From Rhizobium sp. Leaf453 (lineage in GTDB: Bacteria; Pseudomonadota; Alphaproteobacteria; Rhizobiales; Rhizobiaceae), in contig NZ_LMRG01000001.1 of assembly GCF_001425605.1 (NCBI RefSeq), forward strand, positions 249,152 through 313,151: a stretch of 64,000 bases of DNA, read 5' to 3'. Below the pieces are notes generated by a model. The model was not told the DNA's origin. It did not search any database and saw only the letters and a list, made by a program, of their open reading frames with translations. Positions 35,824 to 45,106 of this stretch are shown here, one piece after another; position 1 is the stretch's first letter; each line of letters opens with the position of its first letter. The position numbers were made by a program, and so were the translations under genes.

Positions 35824-35986
35824 ACGCCCCTCTGTCACTTCGTGACATCTCCCCCTCAAGGGAGGAGACTACCGTGAACCCCGAGTGCTCCCGATTTTCG
35901 TCTCTCTCCAGGCTGTCGAGGAAAAAGAATGATCTCCCCCCTTGAGGGGGAGATGTCGGCAACGCCGACAGAGGGGGGTGACTGGG
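35824..35986. repeat. Fold-back intergenic repeat (two inverted copies)
   Basis: The left copy, about 35825-35867, contains CCCCTCTGTCAC-ttc-GTGACATCTCCCCCTC. The right copy, about 35931-35980, is its reverse complement with GAGGGGGAGATGTCGGC-aac-GCCGACAGAGGGG. The internal stems differ in sequence but both pair (GTCAC/GTGAC against GTCGGC/GCCGAC), which suggests selection for structure. About 60 bp of unique sequence lies between. No ORF. Confidence 0.65.
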
Positions 35987-36007
35987 CGAGAGGTTCATTG
36001 CAGCGCG

Positions 36008-36229
36008 CTACTCCCGCAATTCCGCCTCAAGTCCGGCATCGACCAGGATCTGCCGCGCTTCGTCGGCCTCATCCTCGTCCACCAGGAAGCGGCGCGGCAA
36101 GAGACCGAGAGAGCCTTCCAGAATGCTCATGCCCTGATCGGCGATGAGGTAGGCGATGCCGGCTTCCTTCATCAGGCTTTCCGCGAAAGAGAGTACGACG
36201 GCATCGTTTGTGCGGATCAATTCCTTCAT
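36008..36229 (-). CDS. DUF2007 domain protein
   Basis: 73 residues (MKELIRTNDAVVLSFAESLM, then KEAGIAYLIADQGMSILEGS and RRFLVDEDEADEARQILVDA). This is the ACT-like DUF2007 fold, thought to be a small signal-transducing or regulatory domain; function unknown. Divergent from the polyprenyl synthase gene, with about 110 nt between starts. Confidence 0.88.
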   Translation of the reverse strand: MKELIRTNDAVVLSFAESLMKEAGIAYLIADQGMSILEGSLGLLPRRFLVDEDEADEARQILVDAGLEAELRE

Positions 36230-36338
36230 TCCGGTTCTTTTTCCTGCCTTATTTGAGGGGCCGGGACAATTCGCCTCTTGCCGCCACTAGCCCCCCTTTC
36301 TATTGTCCGAACTGGAATTTGAACAGGAGTGCCTTGAG

Positions 36339-37355
36339 TTGGGCGTAGTGATACCGCTGGAAGACAGCAAAAACAAACAGGCATCCGTGAAGCCGCTCGT
36401 CGACCTGACCAAGGCGGACATGGAGCGCGTCAACCAGCTTATTCTTTCCAAGGCCGGGTCCGACGTCCAGATGATTCCGGAGGTCGCCAATCACCTCATC
36501 TCGTCGGGTGGCAAGCGCCTGCGGCCGATGCTGACGCTGGCATCCGCCTCCATGTTCGGCTTTACCGGCGATGCCCATGTCAAGCTCGCAACCTCCGTCG
36601 AGTTCATGCATACGGCTACGCTTCTGCATGACGACGTGGTCGATGAAAGCGATCTGCGGCGCGGCAAATCGACGGCGCGGATGATCTGGGGCAACCAGGC
36701 AAGCGTTCTCGTCGGTGACTTCCTGCTCGGCCAGGCCTTCCGCATGATGGTCGATGTCGGTTCGCTCGATGCGCTCGATGTCCTCTCCACGGCCGCATCG
36801 GTCATTGCCGAAGGCGAAGTGCTGCAGCTTTCCGTCGCCAAGAACATGGAGACGACGGAAGACGATTATCTCTCCGTCATTCGCGCTAAGACGGCCGCCC
36901 TCTTCGCCGCCGCCGCTGAAGTCGGCCCGATCGTCGCCAAGACAGACAAGGCCAGCCGCAACGCCTTGAAATCCTACGGCATGAACCTGGGCCTCGCCTT
37001 CCAGCTGGTCGATGACGTGCTGGATTACGGCGGCAAGGCTGCCGATCTCGGAAAGAATGTCGGCGACGATTTTCGCGAAGGCAAGATCACGCTCCCCGTT
37101 ATCCTCTCCTATCGCCGCGGTACAGCGGACGAGCGCAGCTTCTGGCGCGAGGCGATCGAGGGCGGCGAGAGCAACGACCAGAATCTGGAAAAGGCGCTTG
37201 GCCTCATCACCCGCTATGGTGGCCTGACCGATACGATCGCGCGCGCCCAGCATTACGGCACGATTGCCCGCGATGCGCTCGCGCCTCTGCCGCAATCCCC
37301 CTGGAAATCGGCGCTTCTGGAAGTGATCGATTTCTGCATCGAGCGGGTGAGCTGA
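36339..37355 (+). CDS. Polyprenyl diphosphate synthase (ubiquinone side chain)
   Basis: 338 residues from TTG 36339, chosen because CAGGAG (36324-36329) is well placed and the conserved N-terminus is VVIPLEDSKN; in-frame starts at 36303 (TTG) and 36348 (GTG) are possible. A trans-long-chain prenyl synthase with both Asp-rich motifs (LLHDDVVDESDLRRG and QLVDDVLDYGG) and GGKRLRPML. It makes the octa- or decaprenyl tail that UbiA (9.7 kb) attaches; the chain length is not readable here. Confidence 0.92.
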   Translation: MGVVIPLEDSKNKQASVKPLVDLTKADMERVNQLILSKAGSDVQMIPEVANHLISSGGKRLRPMLTLASASMFGFTGDAHVKLATSVEFMHTATLLHDDVVDESDLRRGKSTARMIWGNQASVLVGDFLLGQAFRMMVDVGSLDALDVLSTAASVIAEGEVLQLSVAKNMETTEDDYLSVIRAKTAALFAAAAEVGPIVAKTDKASRNALKSYGMNLGLAFQLVDDVLDYGGKAADLGKNVGDDFREGKITLPVILSYRRGTADERSFWREAIEGGESNDQNLEKALGLITRYGGLTDTIARAQHYGTIARDALAPLPQSPWKSALLEVIDFCIERVS

Positions 37356-37520
37356 TCCCGCAACCCACAGCGATTGCACGCCGAAGAGGAAATTCTTGCC
37401 GCACTGCGCCAAAAAAGCCATTCTGTTCATGAATGCTTGGCGCAGGTCGGTTCTGCGGTCGCGTGATTCCCTTCACGAGAACGTGCTCCGGCGTGTCGAA
37501 TTGCGGCTTTATCCTGCGCT

Positions 37521-37538
37521 CAAACCGATTCCGGTTTG
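37521..37538. repeat. Short perfect palindrome
   Basis: CAAACCG (37521-37527) and CGGTTTG (37532-37538) flank ATTC, in the 270-nt gap before the TPR gene. It is a small hairpin of a sort common between rhizobial genes; no function assigned. Confidence 0.4.
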
Positions 37539-37624
37539 CAGGGTAATGCGTTATTGATTTGGGACTGATTCCGCGCGAATCCGGCGATGGCGCAAACGGC
37601 GCTGCCCGTAACGAAAGGCTTGTC

Positions 37625-39460
37625 ATGCGGCAAAAACACCTTCTTCGCCTGCTCAGCGGCGCAGCATTCCTGGCCTTGGCGTCCCTGACCGGCGCGCCCC
37701 AGAGCTTCGCCGAGGACAAGGCTGCCGTAGAAGAAAGCAAGCCTTTCGACGTCAATTCGGTCAACAGCTTCTCCGGCGCATTTCTCGCCGCCCGCACGGC
37801 CGATGTCGACAAGGATCTCGATACCGCGACGAGGCTTTACCGCACGGCGCTGGAATTCGAACCGGACAATAACGACGTCAAGCAGCGGCTGATGATCACG
37901 CTGCTGATGAACGGCCAGTTCGAGGATGGCGTGAAGATCGCCGAGGAACTGAAGACCGACGGTTCTGTCGAGCGCATCACGACGATCGCGCGCGCGGTCG
38001 AGGCGATCCGCAAGAAGGAATACCGTCACGCCGAAAAGATCCTGAATTACGAAGGCCCGAACGATCTCGACCGGCTGATGAACGGCCTGTTGCTTGGCTG
38101 GGCGAAGGCCGGCGAAGGCAAGCCCAAGGACGCGATCGCAGCGATCGATGCCATGGAAGGCCCGGAATGGTTCAAGATCTTCAAATCCTATCACACAGGC
38201 ACCATCGCGCTTGCCGCCGGTGACAAGGCAACCGCACGTTCGAAGCTGAACGACGCAGTTCTGGACCGTGAGGGTGGTGCCGCCGCTCCCGATACATTCA
38301 TGCGCGCGGTCGTGGCATTGGCCAAGCTCGAAGCGCGCGACGGCAACAAGCAGAAGGCGCTCGATGCCGTTTCCGTCGGCGAGAATTTCATCAGCAACTA
38401 TGCGCCTCTCGGCGCGCTGCGCAAGAGCATCGAGGAAGGCAAACCGCAGGAACAGCAGGTTCGAAGCGCCGCCCAGGGTGCTGCCGCAGTGCTGTTTTCG
38501 ATTGGTGCGGCCCTCAATCGCGACGGCGCCGAAGATATCGTCTCGCTCTATCTGCAGACGGCCCGCGCTGTTGATCCGGACAGCGCCGACATCCTTGTCA
38601 TGCTCGGCGGCATTGCAGAAAACCTGAAAAAGCCGGAGCGTGCGATCGAGCTTTACAAGAGCGTGCCGGAAAACTCGCCGATGCGCCGTCTGTCCGAAAT
38701 GCAGCTGGGCCTGACCCTTGCCTCGATCGGCAAGACGGAAGAAGCCAAGCAGCATCTGAAGGCGCTGATCGATGTCGATCCGAAGGATATGCGCAGCTAC
38801 ATCGCTTATGGCAGCGTGCTGTCCGATGCCAAGGACTACAAGGAAATGGGCCTGCTCTACGACCGTGCGGCCGATGAGATCGGACCGGTTCCGCAGCGCA
38901 GTCACTGGACCATCTTCTTCCAGCGCGGCATCGCCTATGAGCGCCAGAAGATCTGGGACAAGGCTGAACCGAGCTTCAAGAAGGCGCTGGAGCTCAATCC
39001 CGACCAACCGCAGGTCCTGAACTATCTCGGCTATTCTTGGGTCGATATGAACATCAACCTGGAAGAAGGCCTGACGATGATCCGCAAGGCCGTCGACCTG
39101 AAGCCGGATGATGGCTACATCGTCGATTCGCTCGGCTGGGCCTATTTCCGGATGAACCGTTTCGACGATGCTGTCGTCGAGCTTGAGCGCGCTGCCGAAC
39201 TGATGGCGGGCGATCCGACGATCAACGATCATCTGGGCGATGCCTACTGGCGTGTCGGACGCAAGCTGGAGGCCGTATTCCAGTGGAACCAGACGCTGGC
39301 CCTGAAGCCGGAAGAAGCGGAGATTCCGAAGATCAAGGCGAAGATCGAGAACGGCCTGCCGCCGGTCACCGCCAAGGTTCCGGCCGCCGCCGATGCGACG
39401 GATGGCAGCCAGCCAAAGAAGATAACGCCGGACGCGACCGCGCCGGGCAAGAAATCCTGA
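37625..39460 (+). CDS. Exported TPR-repeat protein, 611 aa
   Basis: From ATG 37625 (MRQKHLLRLLSGAAFLALAS), with an AAAGG ribosome site. A signal peptide ends near SFA-EDK. The mature protein is a long array of tetratricopeptide repeats, e.g. DLDTATRLYRTALEFEPDNN, AEPSFKKALELNPDQPQVLN and MIRKAVDLKPDDGYIVDSLG, ending in an Ala/Thr/Pro tail. It is likely a periplasmic or outer-membrane-associated scaffold. The next gene, ispE, starts 12 nt after the stop. Confidence 0.88.
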   Translation: MRQKHLLRLLSGAAFLALASLTGAPQSFAEDKAAVEESKPFDVNSVNSFSGAFLAARTADVDKDLDTATRLYRTALEFEPDNNDVKQRLMITLLMNGQFEDGVKIAEELKTDGSVERITTIARAVEAIRKKEYRHAEKILNYEGPNDLDRLMNGLLLGWAKAGEGKPKDAIAAIDAMEGPEWFKIFKSYHTGTIALAAGDKATARSKLNDAVLDREGGAAAPDTFMRAVVALAKLEARDGNKQKALDAVSVGENFISNYAPLGALRKSIEEGKPQEQQVRSAAQGAAAVLFSIGAALNRDGAEDIVSLYLQTARAVDPDSADILVMLGGIAENLKKPERAIELYKSVPENSPMRRLSEMQLGLTLASIGKTEEAKQHLKALIDVDPKDMRSYIAYGSVLSDAKDYKEMGLLYDRAADEIGPVPQRSHWTIFFQRGIAYERQKIWDKAEPSFKKALELNPDQPQVLNYLGYSWVDMNINLEEGLTMIRKAVDLKPDDGYIVDSLGWAYFRMNRFDDAVVELERAAELMAGDPTINDHLGDAYWRVGRKLEAVFQWNQTLALKPEEAEIPKIKAKIENGLPPVTAKVPAAADATDGSQPKKITPDATAPGKKS

Positions 39461-39472
39461 TTCTGGCCGACC

Positions 39473-40408
39473 ATGACCCGTGATGCAGGGATCGGGAGCT
39501 TCGCGCTTAACCGGGTGGCGCCCGCGAAGATCAATCTCGCCTTGCATGTCGTCGGTCAGCGAGCGGATGGGTATCATCTTCTCGACAGCCTCGTGACCTT
39601 TGCCGATGCGGGAGACCGCATCGGCTTTTCCATTTCACATCAGGATCGCCTGACGATCTCGGGCCGCTTTGCCGCCGATCTTCCGGCGGCGGATGATGCA
39701 AGCGCCGAGAACAATCTGGTGCTGAAGGCCCGCGATCTGCTGCGGGCAAATCTGGCCGAAACCGGCATACCGACCGGCCCCGTTCACCTCCATCTCGAAA
39801 AGAACCTGCCGGTGTCTTCCGGCATCGGTGGCGGCTCAGCCGATGCCGCCGCGACACTGCTCGGCTTGATGGATCTGTGGGAAGCACCCGTCGCCGCAGA
39901 CAGCCTGCTCGACATCGCGCTGAAACTCGGCGCCGATGTGCCGATGTGCCTCAAGGGTACGCCGCTGTTCGCACGCGGCATCGGCGAGGATATCGCGCTT
40001 CTACCAAACTTCCCATCCTTTCCGATGCTGCTCGTCAATCCGCTGAAGGCGGTCTCGACGCCGGTCATCTTTCGCATGCTGACGAGCAAGACCAACCCGC
40101 CTCTGAACATGCCGGACACGCGAACGCGACAGGCTGGCTGGATGCGCGCCCTTGGCGAGATGCGCAATGACCTCGAGCCGCCGGCACGGCAGTTGGAACC
40201 GGCGATCTCGGCCGTTTCGGATGCATTGAAAAAGACCGGCGCCGCATTCGTACGGATGTCGGGATCCGGGGCCAGCTGTTTTGGGCTTTTTGCCACGGCG
40301 GAAGGGCGCGATGCGGCCGCCGGGACGCTTTCGCGGCAAAACCCGAACTGGTACGTTCTGGCCTGCAGCAGTGTGGGCAAAAAGGAAGACCATGATGGCC
40401 GAGACTAA
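39473..40408 (+). CDS. ispE: 4-diphosphocytidyl-2-C-methyl-D-erythritol kinase
   Basis: 311 residues. A GHMP kinase that phosphorylates CDP-ME in the MEP isoprenoid pathway. Motifs are APAKINLALHVVGQRADGYH, the ATP loop PVSSGIGGGSADAAATLLGL and VRMSGSGASCFGLFATAEG. It supplies precursors for the polyprenyl synthase two genes upstream. It overlaps the moaB start by 17 nt. Confidence 0.95.
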   Translation: MTRDAGIGSFALNRVAPAKINLALHVVGQRADGYHLLDSLVTFADAGDRIGFSISHQDRLTISGRFAADLPAADDASAENNLVLKARDLLRANLAETGIPTGPVHLHLEKNLPVSSGIGGGSADAAATLLGLMDLWEAPVAADSLLDIALKLGADVPMCLKGTPLFARGIGEDIALLPNFPSFPMLLVNPLKAVSTPVIFRMLTSKTNPPLNMPDTRTRQAGWMRALGEMRNDLEPPARQLEPAISAVSDALKKTGAAFVRMSGSGASCFGLFATAEGRDAAAGTLSRQNPNWYVLACSSVGKKEDHDGRD

Positions 40409-40937
40409 GCAGACAAGGCCGTTCATTCCCGTCGGCATCGCCGTCCTGACCGTATCCGATACCCGCACCCTCGCCGACGATCGCTCGGGCGATACACTGG
40501 TGGCGCGGATCGAGGAAGCCGGACATAGGCTTGAAGCACGTGCCATCGTGGCCGACGACAAGGAAGCGATCGCCGCCCAGGTTAAGGCGTGGACGCTGGA
40601 CAAGGCGATCGACGTGGTAATTACCACCGGTGGCACGGGCTTCACCGGACGAGACGTGACACCCGAGGCGCTGGAGCCGCTGTTCGAAAAACGCATGGAC
40701 GGTTTTTCCGAAGTCTTCCACCGACTGTCCTATGACAAGATCGGCACATCGACGATCCAATCACGCGCCACCGGCGGTGTTGCCAATGCCACCTTCATCT
40801 TCGTGCTGCCGGGTTCGCCCGGCGCCTGCAAGGATGCCTGGGATGGTATCATCAGGCAACAGCTCGATTACCGGCACATGCCCTGCAATTTCGTCGAGAT
40901 CATGCCAAGGCTCGACGAACACCTGAAGCGCGGCTGA
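40392..40937 (+). CDS. moaB: Molybdenum cofactor biosynthesis protein B
   Basis: 181 residues from ATG 40392, with AAAGGAAG just upstream. MogA/MoaB fold: VGIAVLTVSDTRTLADDRSG, VVITTGGTGFTGRDVTPEAL, YDKIGTSTIQSRATGGVANA and VLPGSPGACKDAWDGII. It adenylylates molybdopterin or acts at that step. Co-transcribed with ispE by overlap. Confidence 0.93.
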   Translation: MMAETKQTRPFIPVGIAVLTVSDTRTLADDRSGDTLVARIEEAGHRLEARAIVADDKEAIAAQVKAWTLDKAIDVVITTGGTGFTGRDVTPEALEPLFEKRMDGFSEVFHRLSYDKIGTSTIQSRATGGVANATFIFVLPGSPGACKDAWDGIIRQQLDYRHMPCNFVEIMPRLDEHLKRG

Positions 40938-41062
40938 TCACCGATAGCCAAGACAACGCTTTTCAAGCAACCGCTTGTTTTCCCTGTTCCATTCGAAACA
41001 GCGGCAATCCAACCATCCGGATAAAACTGTCCTAACGATAAGACATCGTGAGGAGAGCGGAC

Positions 41063-42043
41063 ATGGCACGGATACGGATCGATGGCACGAACGGCGTAGA
41101 CCGCATCGACCAGGGCAGCCGCGCCTTCCTCGACATCTTTGCCAAGGATGGCAATGACGTCATCAATCTCAACCGCTCCGACGATCTCGGCGGCAGCAAT
41201 TTCGTCGATGCGGGCGCGGGTGACGACGGTGTTGTCAACGCATTCGAGGGCGACAACGATATTAGGCTCGGCGATGGCGACGACACCTATGTCGGCCGCG
41301 GTTTCGCCTTCAGCGGCGGCAGCGTCGACATCGTCCGTGCAGGCAACGGCAATGACACGATCGCCGTCACGACCTTTCACAGCGACTATTCCGGCGATGC
41401 CGGCAACGACATTTTTTACTCCGAGGGCTGGCAGAATGTTTTCCGCGGAGGCGCCGGCTCCGATACGATCAGCTACCAGCCGCGCGATGACAGCAGAACG
41501 CTCAGCGGCACGGGCGTCGGCATCGACCTTAGCCAGGGCTTTGCCCAGACCGGCGCCAACCGCTTCGAGACGCTGATCAGCGTCGAAAAGGCCGCCGGTA
41601 CCAATGTCGGCGACACCATCATCGGCACCAACGGCGCCAACTCCCTGAATGGACGCGGCGGCAACGACATCCTTTCGGGCCTCGACGGCAATGATCGTCT
41701 CATCGGCGGAACCGGACGCGACGAACTGCACGGCGGTGCGGGCGCGGACACCTTCGACTTCAATTCAAAAAGCGAGAGCGGCACGGGCGCGAACCGCGAT
41801 GTCATCGTCGATTTCAGCCGCGCCCAAGGCGACAAGGTTGATCTGTCCACCATCGACGCCAACAGCCTCGTCAGCGGCAACCAGGCCTTCAAGTTCATCG
41901 GAACCGCTGCCTTCAGCCATACGGCCGGCGAACTGCGCTTCACCGGCGGCATTATCGTTGCCGACGTGGACGGCAACGGTTCGGCCGACTTTCAGATCGG
42001 CATCAATGTGAGCAGCATGAACGCGGCGGACTTCATTCTCTAG
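41063..42043 (+). CDS. RTX-type calcium-binding secreted protein, 326 aa
   Basis: From ATG 41063, with AGGAGAG upstream. Asp/Gly-rich throughout, with nonapeptide RTX repeats most regular at about residues 200-235 (GRGGNDILSGLDGNDRLIGG, GGAGADTFDF) and scattered copies before. There is no Sec signal. The C-terminus ends in MNAADFIL, as expected for a type I secretion signal. No enzymatic domain is visible, so it may be an adhesin- or matrix-like protein. No ABC, MFP or TolC genes are adjacent. A hairpin terminator follows. Confidence 0.88.
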   Translation: MARIRIDGTNGVDRIDQGSRAFLDIFAKDGNDVINLNRSDDLGGSNFVDAGAGDDGVVNAFEGDNDIRLGDGDDTYVGRGFAFSGGSVDIVRAGNGNDTIAVTTFHSDYSGDAGNDIFYSEGWQNVFRGGAGSDTISYQPRDDSRTLSGTGVGIDLSQGFAQTGANRFETLISVEKAAGTNVGDTIIGTNGANSLNGRGGNDILSGLDGNDRLIGGTGRDELHGGAGADTFDFNSKSESGTGANRDVIVDFSRAQGDKVDLSTIDANSLVSGNQAFKFIGTAAFSHTAGELRFTGGIIVADVDGNGSADFQIGINVSSMNAADFIL

Positions 42044-42128
42044 GTCGCCGCTCAGGGAAGCGATACGACGCCTTGGCTGCGGCCGAAGCGACAAGACCTT
42101 TTCACAGGCGATATTTCAGTGAAGTCAG

Positions 42129-42158
42129 GGCGGACCCCAAAAGGGTCCGCCTCTTTTC
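42129..42158 (+). terminator. Intrinsic terminator after RTX gene
   Basis: GGCGGACCC (42129-42137) pairs with GGGTCCGCC (42143-42151) around a short loop; TCTTTT follows. It lies 86 nt after the RTX stop and just before the convergent glycosyltransferase stop. Confidence 0.75.
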
Positions 42159-42182
42159 CTGGCTCTTCTCTGGTTGGCCCGT

Positions 42183-42719
42183 TCAGGCCTCGTCAGCCCC
42201 AAGGCGATTGTTGACCGCCACCCAGGCAGGGACGAGCTCGCTGCCGAGCCGCCGCACGGCCCGGCCCGTGGCGAAATCGCTGAGCGGCATGCCGGATTTC
42301 GCGATCGCCGTCGCCTGTTGACGCGACAAAAGAAAACCGAGTTCCAGCGGTGCCGTGCGCGTCATGATCCGGCGCAGGAAAGACCGGCGATGCAGGCGCG
42401 ATGGCGAGAAACGCGCCGGCACCTTGCTCAGCGTCATGTATTCGGCGATATCGTCAATCCAGCGTCCGGACGGCCGTGCCCCCGGCTCAAGCAACAGCAG
42501 CCAGCTTCCGCGCGCCGAGCGAACGATATCCTTCATGTCCCAGCTGGTACAGAACCGCGCACCGGCAGCATCCGCGACCCGGCTGGAACCGTCGCGCGAG
42601 GCATGATCCAGAATGATCACGTCGCTGACCAGTCCTTCCACGGCACCCGCCACCAGCGCGGACAGAGTCTGCGCCAATTCGGCTTCGTTGTTGCGGGTTT
42701 CCATGATGATCGTCAGCAT
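42183..42719 (-). CDS. Small glycosyltransferase-like (GT2) protein
   Basis: 178 residues from ATG 42717-42719 (MLTIIMETRNNEAELAQTLS); a longer frame to 42776 is less likely. The nucleotide-sugar N-terminal half of family 2 is recognisable (VSDVIILDHASRDGSSRVAD, then ARGSWLLLLEPGARPSGRWI). The canonical DxD is replaced by LEPGA and the protein is short, so activity is doubtful. Divergent from the radical SAM gene, with the LexA box between. Confidence 0.7.
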   Translation of the reverse strand: MLTIIMETRNNEAELAQTLSALVAGAVEGLVSDVIILDHASRDGSSRVADAAGARFCTSWDMKDIVRSARGSWLLLLEPGARPSGRWIDDIAEYMTLSKVPARFSPSRLHRRSFLRRIMTRTAPLELGFLLSRQQATAIAKSGMPLSDFATGRAVRRLGSELVPAWVAVNNRLGADEA

Positions 42720-42863
42720 CGCCGTCCATACCGCATTGCACACCGAATTTCCATAAAGCCTTCGTTTCCAGGCCATTTACTTTTCATTCATGATGAATGC
42801 GCACGCAAATGAACCGTCTTTTTGCCGCCGGGTTACCTGTCGAAAATCTGACCGCTTGATTTT

Positions 42864-42878
42864 GTTCTTGCATTGTTC
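42864..42878 (+). promoter_or_regulatory. LexA (SOS) box
   Basis: GTTC (42864-42867), seven bases, GTTC (42875-42878): an exact match to the alphaproteobacterial LexA site GTTC-N7-GTTC. It overlaps a possible -35 (TTGCAT) of a promoter with -10 near 42891 (TAGGAA), about 70 nt before the radical SAM start at 42947. It lies about 145 nt from the glycosyltransferase start on the other strand. Confidence 0.65.
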
Positions 42879-42946
42879 TCGTTTTCGCGATAGGAAAATA
42901 ATCAGAAAATTTGGAGTGCCCACTATCGGCATTCCCGGAGAATCCC

Positions 42947-44104
42947 ATGAACGAGCTGTCTCACATCAGGCAGGGTGCCTTGGCGCCTGCCAACACGGCA
43001 GATATGGCCGAAGCGATGATCGCCGGTTCGGGGCTCCGCATCGAGGTCGACCGTCGACTCGGACGCGGTGCTGCCCTCAACACATCCGGACGTTTCGAGC
43101 CGGTATCGCGAACACTGGAGGATGACGGCTGGAACTCGATCGAGGATCTGCCGGAATTCAAGACTGACGTGCAGATCGAAAAGCCGCGCTCGATTATCAG
43201 CCGCAACGATTCGCCGGATATCCCCTTCGACCGGTCGGTCAATCCGTATCGGGGATGCGAACATGGCTGCATCTATTGCTTCGCTCGGCCGACGCACGCC
43301 TATATGGGCCTCTCGCCGGGGCTCGATTTCGAGGCCAGGCTTTTCGCCAAGCCGGATGCCGCCAAGCTCCTGGAGCGCGAACTGGCAAAGCCGGGATACA
43401 AGGTTCGACCCATCGCCATCGGCACCAACACGGATCCCTATCAGCCGATCGAGAAGGAGTGGCGGATCATGCGCCAGATCCTCGAAGTGCTGAAGGCCGC
43501 CGATCATCCGGTGATGATCGTCACCAAGTCGGCCATGGTCATACGCGATATCGATATCCTGGCGCCAATGGCGGAGAAGGGCCTGGCAAAAGTTGGCCTG
43601 TCTGTCACCACGCTCGACCGCAAGCTGGCACGCCTGATGGAGCCGCGCGCCTCGACGCCGACGAAGCGGCTGGAGGCGATCAAGGCGCTGTCGGAGGCCG
43701 GCATTCCCTCGACCGTGATGATGGCGCCGATCATTCCTGCGCTCAACGACCATGAGATCGAGCGGGTTCTGGATTCCGGCAAGGCTGCAGGTGCGTCCCA
43801 TGCGAGCTATGTGCTGCTGCGTCTGCCGCTGGAGGTCAGCCCGCTGTTTCGCGACTGGCTGCTGCGCAACTATCCGGATCGCTATCGCCACGTCATGTCG
43901 CTGGTCCGCTCGATGCGCGGCGGCAAGGATTATGATGCCGAGTTCGGCAAGCGGATGAAGGGCGCCGGTCCCTATGCCTGGCAGATCGGACGGCGGTTCG
44001 AAATGGCGGCAAAGCGGCTGGAACTGAACGTCGCCCGCAAGCCGCTGAATTGCGACCTGTTCGTGCCACCGCTCGGGACGGGCGTGCAGTTGTCGCTGCT
44101 CTGA
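42947..44104 (+). CDS. PA0069-family radical SAM protein (SplB-like)
   Basis: 385 residues from ATG 42947. The radical SAM cysteines are CEHGCIYC (CxxxCxxC) in NPYRGCEHGCIYCFARPTHA. The DxxL-type region (GTNTDPYQPIEKEWRIMRQI) and VTKSAMVIRDIDILAPMAEK resemble spore-photoproduct-lyase relatives, although this family is found in non-sporulating bacteria and its substrate is unknown. A LexA box upstream suggests induction by DNA damage. Confidence 0.9.
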   Translation: MNELSHIRQGALAPANTADMAEAMIAGSGLRIEVDRRLGRGAALNTSGRFEPVSRTLEDDGWNSIEDLPEFKTDVQIEKPRSIISRNDSPDIPFDRSVNPYRGCEHGCIYCFARPTHAYMGLSPGLDFEARLFAKPDAAKLLERELAKPGYKVRPIAIGTNTDPYQPIEKEWRIMRQILEVLKAADHPVMIVTKSAMVIRDIDILAPMAEKGLAKVGLSVTTLDRKLARLMEPRASTPTKRLEAIKALSEAGIPSTVMMAPIIPALNDHEIERVLDSGKAAGASHASYVLLRLPLEVSPLFRDWLLRNYPDRYRHVMSLVRSMRGGKDYDAEFGKRMKGAGPYAWQIGRRFEMAAKRLELNVARKPLNCDLFVPPLGTGVQLSLL

Positions 44105-44248
44105 TCACACGATTATCTCCGGAGCTCCCGCGCCGGAGATAGGCATGCCGATGCTGTTTCTTGCCCCGAGGCACATCGGCCCTCCTCCGGCAGCCGCCTC
44201 AAGCCGGAGGACTTGCAGGGAATCGGGCTTGTGTGCAAGGTCCGCCGC

Positions 44249-44929
44249 ATGACCAGACGCACGCCGCCCGATTCCCCTTTTCTTTTCGAGACGATCGACG
44301 GCCCGGATTTCAGCTTCGAGCTGGCGGGCCGCCGCGATGGGCTCTGGCCGGTGGCGGGAACGGACGAAGCGGGTCGGGGGCCACTGGCCGGTCCTGTGGT
44401 CGCCGCTGCCGTCATCCTCGATCCCGACAATATCCCCGAGGGTCTGAACGACAGCAAGCAGCTGTCGATCGCCAGGCGCGAGGAACTGTTCGACATTATC
44501 CTCGCCTGCGCCACCGTGTCGATCGCCTCCTCAGGCGCCGGACGTATCGATGTGACGGATATCCGCAAGGCCAGCCTCGATGCCATGCGCCGGGCCGTGC
44601 TGGGTCTTTCCAGCCGCCCCGCGCTGGTGCTGGCCGATGGCCGTGACGTGCCGCCGGGGCTTCCCTGCCAGGGCAAGGCGGTGATCAAGGGCGATGCCCG
44701 CTCCGTCTCCATCGCCGCCGCCTCGATCGTCGCCAAAGTGGCGCGAGACCGGATGATGACCCGTGCCGACCCCGTCTTCCCCGCCTATGGCTTTGCCGTG
44801 CATGCCGGTTACGCCACCCGCCGCCACCGCACCGCCATCACCGACCACGGCCCCTGCCCGCTGCACCGGATGAGCTTCCGGCCACTGCGGAAGGACGGTG
44901 CTGAACCCATCGAGGATGACCCTTCCTGA
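44249..44929 (+). CDS. rnhB: Ribonuclease HII
   Basis: 226 residues from ATG 44249 ([20 protein letters not shown]). It cleaves RNA in RNA-DNA hybrids and starts ribonucleotide excision repair. The catalytic acidic motif is [32 protein letters not shown] and [17 protein letters not shown] complete the site. An upstream TTG at 44213 is a possible start. It follows the radical SAM gene with about 145 nt between. Confidence 0.95.
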   Translation: MTRRTPPDSPFLFETIDGPDFSFELAGRRDGLWPVAGTDEAGRGPLAGPVVAAAVILDPDNIPEGLNDSKQLSIARREELFDIILACATVSIASSGAGRIDVTDIRKASLDAMRRAVLGLSSRPALVLADGRDVPPGLPCQGKAVIKGDARSVSIAAASIVAKVARDRMMTRADPVFPAYGFAVHAGYATRRHRTAITDHGPCPLHRMSFRPLRKDGAEPIEDDPS

Positions 44930-45106
44930 CCTTTTACGGGAACAACAATCTACCTCAAACATTGACCCTCGACATCCGGCAGCGGCACCGAAGACACAGG
45001 TCGAATTTTTCTTGTGTCACCGGTACCCGTGGTAACAAACGGCAAAGCGGACGGGATATAGGTTCAAGCGAACTGTTTGCCCGCGATTCTATGAAAGGAT
45101 CGAAAC

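Noticed and set aside
37520-39577. 685-codon minus-strand ORF
   Set aside because: Shadow of the TPR protein, whose signal peptide and repeats are clear on the plus strand.
12678-40408. Functional link between the Fsr-like pump and ispE (MEP pathway, fosmidomycin target pathway)
   Set aside because: The genes are 27 kb apart with unrelated neighbours; co-occurrence in the window is not evidence.
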